Part shown: in pieces, positions 1-10,364 of the stretch
Layout: each line of letters begins with the position of its first letter
Position numbering within the stretch: position 1 is the first letter of the stretch
Source of the DNA: Beaufortia kweichowensis
Lineage: Eukaryota > Chordata > Actinopteri > Cypriniformes > Gastromyzontidae
Assembly (NCBI GenBank): GCA_019155185.1
Contig: CM032797.1
Span: 18,004,659 to 18,068,658, forward strand
Reading direction: 5' to 3'
Length of the DNA stretch: 64,000 nucleotides
The notes under the pieces: generated by a model
Told to the model about the DNA's origin: nothing
What the model saw: the letters and a program-made list of their open reading frames with translations, nothing else
Database searches by the model: none
Program-made: the position numbers and the translations under genes

Positions 1-210
1 AACATTAAAATATACACCTTCAGATGAAAAATTACTTAAGATCATGAGAATTTTTTTTTGTCAAAAATCAAGAATAGAAACATTAGTGTCTAAATTTTGA
101 GCATCAATGCATTTTTTATTTAATTAGATTATTTTCTTTATTATTTAACTGACATTAAACGAAATCTCTTTTAAAATATTGAGCTCGAGACTCTGTGACT
201 ATGAGTTTCA

Positions 211-224
211 CTGCCCTCTTGTGG
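211..224 (-). promoter_or_regulatory. CTCF-like motif
   Basis: The minus strand reads CCACAAGAGGGCAG, 13 of 14 positions of the common core CCASYAGRKGGCRS. It lies upstream of the whole J array. Binding is inferred only. Confidence 0.4.
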
Positions 225-279
225 TTGATATTGAAATAAAATATTATATAGCGCCTATGGCTTTTTTCCGGAGATTTGA

Positions 280-293
280 GTGACCCCTAGTGG
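280..293 (-). promoter_or_regulatory. CTCF-like motif, second copy
   Basis: The minus strand reads CCACTAGGGGTCAC, 13 of 14 core positions, in the same orientation as the motif 56 bp away. A pair of such sites at a locus boundary is more telling than one. Confidence 0.35.
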
Positions 294-1539
294 CATCCTA
301 ACAGTACTGTTATTACAAACATCTTCAGTAAATAACATAAAAATGACTCGGAGAACCCTATATCATTTTGTAAGCCTTTATTTTTTGATGTGTATGAAAG
401 TAACATGCAAGGTCAGCTAATCCTTGCCAAGCTTAGTCTATTTCATTTCAATTTATAAGTAAAATAAAATCAAGTTAGGCGGCGTTCATCATAGTATGCA
501 CACAATCACACCTCAAATGTAAATGTGGAAATGTTTATATTAAAAAGTTAAGTCCCAAGTAAGCTTCTGCATGAGAACTACAACTACTGAACCAAGGTGA
601 GCTCACAGGCGTGACGATTTGGACAACCGGTTTAGTCCATACACAGCAAGTTTGAGGAAACTTCTAATATACCCACAGCTGTGTTAAACACTGACCTCAT
701 TTTTCTCATAAATAAAAATGCTCCACTTAAAAATCCTGAAAATGCATGTTATATGGGAATGTTAAATTCAGCAACAAACATAACATGTGTAATAGACAAA
801 ACAGACTTAAAGAGAATGAATACTTGTTTATGCATGTATATTGTTAAAAAAAAAAATAGAAACTAGGCCAGTAGAACACGGCTTTCTATTTCAAGAGCAA
901 AATCACCGCACAACCCCCATTTGAACTGTTATCTTTGCCGAAGCTACATGTTCAGGGTTGACAGATATGTTTAAAGGGCTGTGGTATTTTTAATACATTA
1001 GTTTGAAAAGATGTTTCAGCAATGTGTGAGATGTGCAGCTAAACTCATATATTTAATACATTCTTTAATACACAGGAAGTGCTAAATATTCCCAGGATCT
1101 GACATGCCAGGAGAGCACAGATATTTAGGTAAGGAATTTATAATGATCTAAACTCATTTTCAGTTCATGTATGTAATAAATGAAATTCACTGCACTGTAA
1201 AATACTCCTTTTTTTTATGCATGTGAGGTCATTTTAGTATTAATGACTTTCTAAAGCTAGTTGAAATTTCTTGCCATTACTGTGTTTCACATCAATGACA
1301 TTATTAATAAAATAAAAATACAATTAAATATCAAAATAAATGAGAAATAAATGAATTCAAGATTAATTTAACAAGAGAATTAATAAAATGTTATTAATAG
1401 AGTTAATAGCAATAGTTTGATAAAATATTATATTTAAAAAAAAACAACAAAGCAATAATGGATTAATTAATTTCTGATATTATCTGTGAGCATGAGTGTA
1501 AAATAAACTTGTTTTTATGTCTGGAGATACAACACTGTG

Positions 1540-1600
1540 GTCATCTGTGCTTCAGGTTTTTAATGGGACGGGAACAAAGTTAACTGTGCAGTCCAGTCCA
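1540..1600 (+). CDS. TRAJ: J-alpha segment J1, doubtful function
   Basis: Most 5' J. Nonamer TTTTTATGT 1512-1520, heptamer CACTGTG 1533-1539. The J frame reads VFNGTGTKLTVQSSP: Asn stands where Phe of FGTG is expected. The good donor GTGAGT at 1601 leaves a complete codon (phase 0), unlike the other J segments, so splicing to C-alpha would shift the frame; the donor at the expected place (1596, GTCCAG) looks weak. Confidence 0.6.
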
Positions 1601-1865
1601 GTGAGTATTCTCTTTAATAACTAACACTGACAATTTTAGAGCTCAAAAATATATCCTTAAATGGTATTTTATGTTTTGCATTCATAAAAATGAATTATGT
1701 AATGAGCACAAAATTATCATAGCGATCGCAATTACTTGGTCATTTAAGCTCGTGAATGAAGGGTTTGTGTGTCTGTGGTTTTGCACTTAAGTTTGCCCAT
1801 AGATATATTGATCAAGTGAAGGGAATTTGGAGTGAAGAGTATTTGTCATGGTGTGTAGTGTAGTG

Positions 1866-1928
1866 TGAATAAACAGGGACACAATGAGGTCATATTTGGC
1901 AGTGGAACGAAACTTAGAGTAGAATCAG
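1866..1928 (+). CDS. TRAJ: J-alpha segment J2
   Basis: Nonamer AGTATTTGT 1838-1846; poor heptamer TGTAGTG 1859-1865. Encodes NKQGHNEVIFGSGTKLRVES; donor G|GTGAGT. Confidence 0.8.
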
Positions 1929-2278
1929 GTGAGTTTCATTATTCTTTGCATTACATAGACGTTTTTTAAACTAAAAGGAACAGCTATTTTAACTTTATAA
2001 TTGTGTTGCATTAAAAAGACATCAATGCATATAAACAACAAGTGCAAACAACAACAACAAATCTGACCTAAAATGCAGCATTAACTAATTGTAATTTAAT
2101 ATTATTTGTTGAATTAATATTCAAAATCGATTTTTTAATGTTTTAAAAATGAGTGACCATCACACCTAGTCACTAAACAATGACTAGAATTTTTCTAAAA
2201 GGTTTTGTCAGTCTTAAAATGAGATATGTTTGTGCTGTAAGTGTGAAAGGTGTTTTTGTAAGGCAGTATAGCTCTGTG

Positions 2279-2341
2279 GGAATGCTATAGGTGTTAACCA
2301 GGTCATTTTTGGCGATGGTACCAAACTCATTGTGGAATCAA
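2279..2341 (+). CDS. TRAJ: J-alpha segment J3
   Basis: Nonamer TGTTTTTGT 2251-2259, heptamer CTCTGTG 2272-2278. Encodes NAIGVNQVIFGDGTKLIVES; donor A|GTAAGT. Coding flank starts GG rather than the usual TG. Confidence 0.9.
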
Positions 2342-2721
2342 GTAAGTTATATTTCTTTGTCTAACAAAATGTGAAATAATTAAATACTGTATGTCAGGTT
2401 AATCTCAAAACTGAGATCAGTGTTAGTTAATGCATCTTAATGCAAGTTGTAATGGCAAATAAACACAGACGGTTTAACTTAAGTAATGGAACCAAGTTAT
2501 ATAAAAAAATTCTTTTGCCAATATTAATCTGTCCGGACAAGCTTCTTGTAACCATCTTCAGTGGCTTATTTCAGCTAAATCAAATTTTAATTTATATAAC
2601 CAGTTTGCTCTATAAGTAAATGTAAAGCATTGTTCTTTTTTCCATGTCTTTCTTCATGAATGGCTCTTTGATGGGTACAGGACAGTGATAGTCAGTTTAT
2701 GTTGTGGTGTATAACTGTGTG

Positions 2722-2781
2722 TGTCTAGAGGGAATGACAAGCTTATTTTTGCAAGAGGAACCAAATTAATTGTGGAGTCAA
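2722..2781 (+). CDS. TRAJ: J-alpha segment J4
   Basis: Nonamer AGTTTATGT 2694-2702, heptamer CTGTGTG 2715-2721; this register was chosen because it fits both nonamer and frame. Encodes SRGNDKLIFARGTKLIVES: the first Gly of FGxG is Ala. Confidence 0.85.
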
Positions 2782-3219
2782 GTAAGTTTCTGTTCTCTTT
2801 AGTTATAAGAATATTATGATAAAAATATATTTTTTAAGTAAAATAAGCTGTTTTCTAAAAGTAGGTAAATTGCTTATGGATATAATATATGCATATACTG
2901 TGTGTATTCTAGATAAAGATATAGAAATAGAATTTTACAAAACTAGTTCACAAAACTAGTTACGTTAATTACAAAGTTAAAAGTTAGAGACAAACATATA
3001 TATGCTTTATCAAGTATGGCAGTCTTGTTGACACCTTTGGGCTTCTTTTAATTTTTTTTTACAAAAGTAGTATGGTATGTAACTAACGAAATGGCCACTT
3101 CACTTCCAAACAAATTCATTTTGCAAACACCCAGATGTGTATGTTATATTGGCAGGCAGCATAGGGTTTTAGAGATTGCCTCTCATACATGGGTTTATGT
3201 ATGGATGTATAGCCTTGTG

Positions 3220-3282
3220 TGACTACAGGCAACAATGGAAGACTATTCTTTGGTCAAGGAACCAAACTTTTCATCCATTCAA
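3220..3282 (+). CDS. TRAJ: J-alpha segment J5
   Basis: Nonamer GGTTTATGT 3192-3200, heptamer CCTTGTG 3213-3219. Encodes TTGNNGRLFFGQGTKLFIHS; donor A|GTAAGT. Confidence 0.9.
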
Positions 3283-3551
3283 GTAAGTTTTAACTTCAAA
3301 TTTAGTAATTTAAAGTCTTCCAAGTTGTGTTGTCTGTTTTTTACAAACCTTAAAGAGTCAGTTTGGTAACTAGATGTGTTATCATATAACCTAGATATTC
3401 AAATTCACTTTAACATTATAAGCACTTATAATATTGTTACATAACTGTTCTTATTCAAAATGCAGAATTATGAAATGAAAATACTTGTTCTTATTTTGTG
3501 TAAAGAAGCAGTAAGTGTTTGGCTGTATTTGGTATGGATTATCTCTTTGTG

Positions 3552-3611
3552 TGACTAATGCTGTAGACAAAATCATTTTTGGACAAGGAGCCAAGCTGCT
3601 AATTCAGACTA
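3552..3611 (+). CDS. TRAJ: J-alpha segment J6
   Basis: Nonamer TGTATTTGG 3524-3532, heptamer CTTTGTG 3545-3551. Encodes TNAVDKIIFGQGAKLLIQT (Ala for Thr after FGQG); donor A|GTAAAT, weaker than average. Confidence 0.85.
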
Positions 3612-3802
3612 GTAAATTAAATATAAATGATTTCTATGACAGTGTGTGACAATAAATGCAGTTTATATCACTTCTGGTAATATTTTTAGTTGTTGCACAG
3701 ACAAATCATTCAATGAACAATAGTGAGTGTTTTAGGATCAGTTTAGTTTCTAACACTGAATGTAAAGAGGACGTGGTTATTGTAGTTGAGCGCTCTGATG
3801 TG

Positions 3803-3865
3803 TGAATGTTGGTGCTGGAAATAAGCTGATGTTTGGTCAAGGGACCAATCTTGTCGTCTCCTCAA
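3803..3865 (+). CDS. TRAJ: J-alpha segment J7
   Basis: Nonamer GGTTATTGT 3775-3783, heptamer TGATGTG 3796-3802. Encodes NVGAGNKLMFGQGTNLVVSS; donor A|GTAAGT. Confidence 0.9.
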
Positions 3866-4069
3866 GTAAGTAAAAGTTGAAAAATTGTGTCAATACCAAA
3901 ACGGAGTAACTTGCACAAACCCATTTGCAAACTTTATTCTTAATCACCAGGCTGTTTATCGTGTAGTGTATGTAAGATAGTCATGAATTTAGTCATCCAG
4001 CACTTTATACAAATAAAATGTCTTGTATGTAATCCCAGTGAGGTTTGTGAATAGCCGCGTGTAACTGTG

Positions 4070-4129
4070 TGAATGCTGCTGGTACAAAGATCATATTTGG
4101 GACTGGAACAAGGCTTATTGTAGAAAAAC
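4070..4129 (+). CDS. TRAJ: J-alpha segment J8
   Basis: Nonamer GGTTTGTGA 4042-4050, heptamer AACTGTG 4063-4069. Encodes NAAGTKIIFGTGTRLIVEK; donor C|GTAAGT. Confidence 0.9.
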
Positions 4130-4461
4130 GTAAGTGTATCTTTCATCCTATATGGTCAGATGAACACAATCTTAAGTATTTGAATGCTATGATTTGCATA
4201 CATATTGAAGGGTCATTTTTAAACATGTTGTGTTTTACGCTGTTGATAGGTGAATTAGGGTGAGAAAGAACTTGGGAATTGGAAATTTAGGATATAAAAT
4301 GCTAAAATACCTCTAATGTTACACACATAAACACATACACGCAAAATAAATATTTCAAAAATATCTTTATTTTACAATGACCATTTGAATCTGTTATTTC
4401 ATCATGGTTATAGTCTGTGTGCATGAGTCATTGAGTATTTGATATAGACTGTATTTCTGTG

Positions 4462-4521
4462 TGAATGGAAATACTGACAAGATTATCTTTGGCACTGGAA
4501 CAAAAGTTATTGTTGAATCAG
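4462..4521 (+). CDS. TRAJ: J-alpha segment J9, GC splice donor
   Basis: Nonamer AGTATTTGA 4434-4442, heptamer TTCTGTG 4455-4461. Encodes NGNTDKIIFGTGTKVIVES. The donor is G|GCAAGT, a GC instead of GT donor inside an otherwise perfect consensus. Confidence 0.85.
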
Positions 4522-5036
4522 GCAAGTATTGTCAGATAAGTTTACACGAGAACACCTTTGTGTCTTAATTGGATGGGGTTTTGTCATTTTTAATTTAGTT
4601 TATTACAGGATTCATTCTATTGCTTAAATTTACTATACTAATAATAAATATAATAATATAAATAATAATAAAGTAAATAAAACGGGTACACTAGAGATGC
4701 TTAGGAAAGGCATTTTATATATGGGGAGTATAATATGCAACATATAATACTATATAATAATATAATTACTTTAAACAATATAGTGTAAACTATACTATAT
4801 AATTATATTACTTGATATGTACTACATTTGGTAAGTATAAAAGTAAAAAAATACAATCAAATTGCGATTCTTAATCAGCTATTGTCAAGGACAATACATG
4901 TTTGTATATAACTTTAAACATCTTTAGTATCTTTAATATAGCATATATGCAAAAATGTATATCTTTAAAACATCTTTGCCTTATGTTAGTGCCATGAAAG
5001 TCAGGGTGTGTATTTGTTAGTCCATAAATCACTGTG

Positions 5037-5102
5037 TGACTAGTAGCGGAGCAACGTGGAAGGTCATTTTTGGAAAAGGAACAAAACTGACTGTTAATTC
5101 AG
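5037..5102 (+). CDS. TRAJ: J-alpha segment J10
   Basis: Nonamer TGTATTTGT 5009-5017, canonical heptamer CACTGTG 5030-5036. Encodes SSGATWKVIFGKGTKLTVNS from the second codon; donor G|GTATGA. Confidence 0.9.
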
Positions 5103-5351
5103 GTATGAATCATATAACCTAATAAGAAGAAATTTACACAGCTCGGTTGCACCTTTACACAATGTAAATAGGTGTTAGTTACACATGGACTAAAGTATTT
5201 CCACTAATTAGACTGAATTAATCAATCAAACTATTTACTGGTTTATATAGTTTTGTCAAATTGTAAAGACTGTATCTGGATTCATAACAAATAATGAGTT
5301 ACTTATAGTAGATTGTAGAAGTAGGTTGTTGTCAAAGCCCTTTATACTGTG

Positions 5352-5411
5352 TGACTACTAATGCAAACAAACTTATTTTTGGCAAAGGGACAAAACTTAC
5401 AGTCATCTCAA
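5352..5411 (+). CDS. TRAJ: J-alpha segment J11
   Basis: Nonamer GGTTGTTGT 5324-5332, heptamer TACTGTG 5345-5351. Encodes TTNANKLIFGKGTKLTVIS; donor A|GTAAGT. Confidence 0.9.
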
Positions 5412-5550
5412 GTAAGTGAAAGTCTTGATCAACTGTTTTTAATACATAAATGTAATCACTATTCCCTTTGAAACAGTTGTAAATGTATAATATTTTTCTC
5501 TGCAGTGATAGATGCTGCATGAGGTATTTGATATAGTCTATAGCTCTGTG

Positions 5551-5610
5551 TGAATACAGGAGATTACAAGATTATTTTTGGTGAAGGAACAAAACTCATT
5601 GTTGAACCAG
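5551..5610 (+). CDS. TRAJ: J-alpha segment J12, GC splice donor
   Basis: Nonamer GGTATTTGA 5523-5531, heptamer CTCTGTG 5544-5550. Encodes NTGDYKIIFGEGTKLIVEP. Donor G|GCAAGT, the same GC variant as J9, which also shares a similar RSS; the two are probably related copies. Confidence 0.85.
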
Positions 5611-5784
5611 GCAAGTATTTCCTAAAAAATCGAAGTTATACGTTTTTTCAAACGCTTTGTGGTACATTGTTTCACTTGGTTTTATAACGAGAAATTTGCA
5701 AGGTACATTTTAGGTTAAGATGGATTTATGCATTGTTGAATGCATTTCACTTAGTGAGTTATTGCTGAAGGCAGAATTGGTATG

Positions 5785-5844
5785 TGACTGGAATTGGACT
5801 GAAAGTCTATTTTGGTTCTGGAACTAAATTAACAGTTGAAACAA
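5785..5844 (+). CDS. TRAJ: J-alpha segment J13, poor heptamer
   Basis: Nonamer AGTTATTGC 5757-5765. At a 12-bp spacing the heptamer is TGGTATG (5778-5784), lacking the GTG next to the coding flank; GTATGTG at 5780-5786 would need a 14-bp spacer. Encodes TGIGLKVYFGSGTKLTVET; donor A|GTAAGT. Confidence 0.75.
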
Positions 5845-6080
5845 GTAAGTGCTTCATATAGAGTCTCATAAACTCTATTGTAGTATTGAACAATACACAT
5901 GATGTTACAGTTAGATTTGATTTCATCAGTGTACTTGTTGTTAAGCAAAACAGATTCAATTAAAAACCTTTCATTCTTCAATTTTAACAGTATTATTATT
6001 TTAGTTTTACTGCATTAGGACAACGTATAGACTTGTGTGTGATGTCAGAGAGGGTTTTTGATATGTGGTTTAACATTGTG

Positions 6081-6143
6081 TGAATACTGGAATGGCTGGA
6101 AAGATGTTCTTCGGGACAGGCACAAAAGTCATTGTTCAAACCA
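6081..6143 (+). CDS. TRAJ: J-alpha segment J14
   Basis: Nonamer GGTTTTTGA 6053-6061, heptamer CATTGTG 6074-6080. Encodes NTGMAGKMFFGTGTKVIVQT; donor A|GTAAGT. Confidence 0.92.
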
Positions 6144-6426
6144 GTAAGTTCATAATGATCAGTGATGATTACAGTAAATACCTCTTAGAGGAAAGAGAAG
6201 TAGAGAGTTTGTGAATTTTAACTTTTTTATTTTTAAAGTGCACATTTATCAAGTCCTTGTTCAAACAATTAAGGAATCAAAGAATGCGGCTGATATTATG
6301 AAAAAGTCACTCATTAGTCTTAAATTGATTTCAAGTATCACTAGTTATAACATTCAAGATCATTATTTATTGAAATTCTTTTCTTTAAACATCCAGCGTG
6401 TTTTTGTATAGCAATATAGTTGTGTG

Positions 6427-6489
6427 TGACTTCTTCTGGAACACAGAAGATAATATTTGGAAGTGGCACAAAGCTCCTTGTAAATGCAG
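6427..6489 (+). CDS. TRAJ: J-alpha segment J15
   Basis: Nonamer TGTTTTTGT 6399-6407, heptamer TTGTGTG 6420-6426. Encodes TSSGTQKIIFGSGTKLLVNA; donor G|GTAAAA. Confidence 0.9.
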
Positions 6490-6782
6490 GTAAAAATAAT
6501 TTCTCTTTTCACAATCCGTAAGATTTTATATAGTTAATCTAACATAAAAACAATTTACAAACAGTTGCCATATTGTGCACATATGCAATACATTATGTAG
6601 AAACTTGGACTTTTTATCAAGAATGTTAGAAAATGTAGTATGTATAATCTAAGAAAATAATAAGAATATTTGTGTTAGTGTAAATGAGTGTAATATTAAT
6701 AAAACGGTTTATAGACAGTTTTGGCTGTTGGTGAAATATGCAGTCAGTGATAATAGTTATAGTTATGATGCTTCACACTGTG

Positions 6783-6842
6783 TGAATGATGGATATGGAA
6801 AACTGATCTTTGGATCTGGCACAAAATTACACGTAAATTCAA
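6783..6842 (+). CDS. TRAJ: J-alpha segment J16
   Basis: Nonamer AGTTATAGT 6755-6763, canonical heptamer CACTGTG 6776-6782. Encodes NDGYGKLIFGSGTKLHVNS; donor A|GTGAGT. Confidence 0.9.
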
Positions 6843-7067
6843 GTGAGTATGCTGAATCCAAGTTTTTACACATGAAATAAAAGCAGCTGTTCATATAGGT
6901 TATATATGATTTGTGGATAAGGAATTTCTCATAGAGAATGAGCTAGATATTAAAAGAGCAAGCCAATTTGATGACGTTAGACGTTTTAAATAGTCTACAT
7001 GAAGGGAAATAAATAAAAACATGTAACCTTATGTTGAAAGGTTTTAGTTGTGTGCTCTTATATTGTG

Positions 7068-7130
7068 TGAATGCTGGTGGAGGTTATAAAGTCATCTTTG
7101 GAATAGGCACAAGGTTGATAATCGAAACAA
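7068..7130 (+). CDS. TRAJ: J-alpha segment J17
   Basis: Nonamer GGTTTTAGT 7040-7048, heptamer TATTGTG 7061-7067. Encodes NAGGGYKVIFGIGTRLIIET; donor A|GTACGT, a less common form. Confidence 0.9.
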
Positions 7131-7381
7131 GTACGTTTTTTTAATTTTAGTGGTGCTTTTGCATGTGTTTACACTGTGTGTTATTCCCAAGAATTATCAC
7201 ATGTGTTTACTGTGCTGTTGTTTGTTTGTATCCTATATATTTAGAACATATTCAAACAAGTAACATTTTTCACTTTAACTTCCCACTATTCGTGATTTGA
7301 GCAATTTATAAAATTACAAAGTTAAAATATTTTTTATTCTAAAGTTGACAGCATGTTAGTGTCTTGGTGAATCACATTGTG

Positions 7382-7444
7382 TGACTTCATCTGGACTCAA
7401 TCAAATCTATTTTGGTTCTGGAACCAGACTGATAGTTGAAACAA
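7382..7444 (+). CDS. TRAJ: J-alpha segment J18
   Basis: Nonamer TGTTAGTGT 7354-7362, heptamer CATTGTG 7375-7381. Encodes TSSGLNQIYFGSGTRLIVET; donor A|GTAAGT. Close in sequence to J13, J20, J27, J29, J37 and J38 (a KIYFGSGT family). Confidence 0.9.
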
Positions 7445-7587
7445 GTAAGTGTATTTAATAGAAATTTATAAAACAAATCATTTTATTCCAGGGCTGTTCC
7501 ATGGTATAAATCTTATGTATATCTGTAAGTTATGGTACACAAGCTGGTTTAAATTTCACAGTTTTTGTTGTGTGACCTTATATTGTG

Positions 7588-7650
7588 TGACTGGAAGTGG
7601 AAGCTTGAAGATTATTTTTGCATCAGGCACAAAGCTGATAGTTGACACAA
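7588..7650 (+). CDS. TRAJ: J-alpha segment J19
   Basis: Nonamer AGTTTTTGT 7560-7568, heptamer TATTGTG 7581-7587. Encodes TGSGSLKIIFASGTKLIVDT, with FASG for FGSG; donor A|GTAAGT. Confidence 0.9.
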
Positions 7651-8153
7651 GTAAGTTATATTGGTTACATGATTGTGAATACTTTATTGTTTTGTTCATT
7701 TGTAAAAAGATTCATGCGTCAAAAAAGAGAAAAAATTCCTTTATCATTCATGTAAAATGTTTAAGTAAGGGATAATGTAAAGCCAACTAGTTGTTATTGC
7801 AGAATAAACCCTGATAGAGCGATCAGGATGTGAAGCGGAGAGGTCTTGTATCACTCTGAAGGAATTTACTTTAACTGTCTGGCTGTACATTATCCACTTC
7901 ATTACATGACTCGTCACATGAATAAATTATTGGAAGCAAAACATTCATTTGAAATGTTTTCTTAGCTATAGACATAATCTTTTATTATGTCACACACAAG
8001 AAAAACACACAGTTTTATCATTTGTAATCATGTTTTAGTTAAGCATTTTATTAGTAAATTATTTTTAAGTTGACTCGCAGTACCCAGATAAGTCTGTTAT
8101 ATTAGTTTTGAGTGGTTTTTAATCAGGGAACAACATACCTTGTCATGTACTTT
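7651..8153. other. J-free gap J19-J20, first part
   Basis: The J19-J20 gap (785 bp) is one of the longest in the array. I see no J, exon or repeat in this part; the second half is filled by the inverted-repeat element at 8154-8336. Confidence 0.5.
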
Positions 8154-8336
8154 AAAAAATGCTGGGTATTTTAATGCTGGGCTGTAAATGAACCCATCCT
8201 GGATTAACTTAAAATGTTGGTTTGTTTTAACCTGCATGGTTGGATCAAATATAAACTACTTTGGGTTTATTTAACCCAACAGTTGGGTTTGTCCATTTTT
8301 GACCCAGCACTGGGTTAAAATAACCCAGCATTTTTT
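8154..8336. mobile_element. Small inverted-repeat element, AACCCAGCA family
   Basis: Ends in AAAAAATGCTGGGT (8154-8167) and its complement ACCCAGCATTTTTT (8323-8336). The interior repeats TGGGTT/AACCCA words. It looks like a non-autonomous DNA transposon. Degraded relatives lie near 9989, 17508, 18170 and 38123. Confidence 0.7.
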
Positions 8337-8435
8337 AGAGCGTGTACTTCTGATTGCTGTGTAAAAATGTGTATTTTTTAAATACTTTAAGTAGTATTGT
8401 TGGAGAAAGTTATTGTAGGGACAAAATACTGTGTG

Positions 8436-8495
8436 TGACTCAAGGAAGCTGGAAAATCTATTTTGGCTCTGGAACCAAACTGACAGTTGAAAGTA
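8436..8495 (+). CDS. TRAJ: J-alpha segment J20
   Basis: Nonamer AGTTATTGT 8408-8416, heptamer CTGTGTG 8429-8435. Encodes TQGSWKIYFGSGTKLTVES; donor A|GTAAGT. Confidence 0.9.
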
Positions 8496-8718
8496 GTAAG
8501 TGCTTTAACGGTTAAATCTATTTCACAAAATGATATACATTATATTTTGTCTTTAGTACAGTAAAGATCTGAGTATTGAACGGCAAAATAAGAAAACAGA
8601 ACAGTTAATTTGACATGTGTTGTTCGCAAGGTTTGAATAATGTGAGTTTGTGTAAACACTAAATTTATAGACATGTGTTCAATGTGATGGGGTTTTTGAT
8701 GTGTAGTCTGACGTTGTG

Positions 8719-8781
8719 TGAATACTGGAGGTGCAAGGAAGATTATATTTGGGAAAGGCACAAAATTAACAGTTAATTCAA
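8719..8781 (+). CDS. TRAJ: J-alpha segment J21
   Basis: Nonamer GGTTTTTGA 8691-8699, heptamer CGTTGTG 8712-8718. Encodes NTGGARKIIFGKGTKLTVNS; donor A|GTAAGT. Confidence 0.92.
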
Positions 8782-9246
8782 GTAAGTCCATCTTGTTTAA
8801 AATGACTTACATCACTGTGAATACATTGTTGTATTTGTTAGATTAGTTGTGCGGTAAAAGTTGCAACTAAATATTAGAGATGTTATTTAAACGATACTGA
8901 ATATACAGTATGTAAATAGATTCATATGCATAACAACCACTATTGCAACCCTTTCTAAATCTCATTTGACACAAGACAGACATTTAAGTGTACATTGACT
9001 TCAAAATGGTAGTAGGCAAAACAATGTTGTGGATGTTACAAAAGAAATAGCTGCTATTCTGTTCCTATTGTCTAATCAACATGCTATTATAATTTTCACT
9101 TAAATCAAATTGTGATTTTTGTCAATGTTGATGGTTTTGTTCAAAACTTAAAAAGTTGTGTACTGAGGTGGATTTTATGGTTCATGAGGGTACGAGAGAG
9201 TAATAGAGAGCATGCAATGGTTTTTGTTGTTTGGTGGTATAGTGTG

Positions 9247-9309
9247 TGACTTTCGGTGGAGACAATAAGCTTATATTTGGGGCAGGCACACATCTAATCG
9301 TCACATCAA
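9247..9309 (+). CDS. TRAJ: J-alpha segment J22
   Basis: Consensus nonamer GGTTTTTGT 9219-9227, heptamer TAGTGTG 9240-9246. Encodes TFGGDNKLIFGAGTHLIVTS; donor A|GTAAGT. Confidence 0.92.
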
Positions 9310-9350
9310 GTAAGTTAATTACTATAAAGTATAACATTACAGAAAATTAC

Positions 9351-9480
9351 ACTCTAAAATGACCATTTTTACATTTTTGTGCTTTTAAGAACCTGTGACA
9401 AAAAGGTTTTTTGGGGAACCAAAAATGGTTCTTTTACAGTATGAAGTCTCTGGACATAACCTTTATTTTTAGGAGTGTAC
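9351..9480. repeat. Dispersed repeat, GGTTCTT family
   Basis: Carries the words TTAAGAACC and GAACCAAAAATGGTTCTT that recur at 12755, 42118 and 54050. Such short non-autonomous repeats are frequent in fish genomes. It sits between J22 and J23 without touching either RSS. Confidence 0.55.
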
Positions 9481-9623
9481 CCAAATCAAAGGTCTTTGTG
9501 TTGGGGAAATGTTTTTATGGTAAATTGTTAAGTAATTAAATGGCTTTTTATTTATCTTAAAGCATACAGTAGGTGATATCCACTTATGCTCTGTCTGTTT
9601 TTGCATGGCTAAATAACTGTGTG

Positions 9624-9686
9624 TGTCTGGTAGTGGCTTAGAGAAAGTAATATTTGGAAAAGGCACAAAGCTCACCGTAAATGCAG
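9624..9686 (+). CDS. TRAJ: J-alpha segment J23
   Basis: Nonamer TGTTTTTGC 9596-9604, heptamer CTGTGTG 9617-9623. Encodes SGSGLEKVIFGKGTKLTVNA; donor G|GTAAAG. Confidence 0.92.
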
Positions 9687-9825
9687 GTAAAGTTCACTTA
9701 ATTTTTCATATCTATACTGTAATTTAACCCTAACATCCATAATAATCAGCTTGCTTATAGCTGATAAAACATAACATAAATAGGAAAGCACCTCTTTTGT
9801 ACTATTGTTGCCACTTTTGATGTAT

Positions 9826-9900
9826 CGCTTCATTGTCTCCTAATATTTGTAAGTTGCTTTGGATAAAAGCGTCAGCTAAATGCCTAAATGTAAATGTAAA
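9826..9900 (+). repeat. SINE tail fragment
   Basis: Contains TTGCTTTGGATAAAAGCGTC and a TAAATGTAAATG tail, the 3' part of a tRNA-derived fish SINE. A copy starting with the same TGTCTCCTAATATTTGTAAG lies at 12343; the full element with its tRNA head is at 17305. Confidence 0.7.
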
Positions 9901-9988
9901 TAACACACAACATTATTATAAATCTTTGATTCAAGCTGTAATTGGGTTCAATATGGACAAACACAAATATTTAATTGAATTAAAATAG

Positions 9989-10040
9989 TAAATGTCCATA
10001 TTTGACCTAGTCTTGTGTTGAAACAACCAAGCATAGGTCA
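9989..10040. repeat. Degraded AACCCAGCA-type repeat fragment
   Basis: GTCCATATTTGACC and AACAACCAAGCATAGGTC match the interior and end of the inverted-repeat family seen whole at 8154-8336. Old and short. Confidence 0.35.
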
Positions 10041-10364
10041 AGGTAAACAAATCATTTTTTACTAAACGTAACACATAACTTTTTTTAGTCTACAGTACAT
10101 TTGGATATTTGGAGTGCATTAATAGTTAAATAAAGTGTTTTGGAAATTAGATAAGAGATGTGAAACATGACAAATGGTTTCAGGTGTCCAAAAAACATCA
10201 GGTTATTAAATATTTAATTCTATTTTGACGCATTTCTCAGTATTTAATTAACATATAATGAAGCGGTGCATATACCTAAAGGTTAAAAATGCTTCAATCT
10301 GCAGTAATTAGCTTTCACATAAACTGATGATGGGCCAGTTTTTGTTTGGTGGTGTTACATTGTG

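Larger units (their letters stand above)
1..1511. other. 5' flank of the J-alpha array, no gene seen
   Basis: AT-rich DNA with no J segment, exon or clear repeat. The only signals I see are two CTCF-like motifs near 211-224 and 280-293. By position this is where an early alpha promoter would lie in mammals, but I see no sequence proof of one. Confidence 0.5.

Noticed and set aside
1..1530. C-delta or J-delta segments at the left edge
   Set aside because: No Ig-type exon, transmembrane exon or RSS can be read there; if present they lie outside the window.
2470..2520. Text resembling SNGTKLY of a J
   Set aside because: No RSS, no FGxG and no donor.
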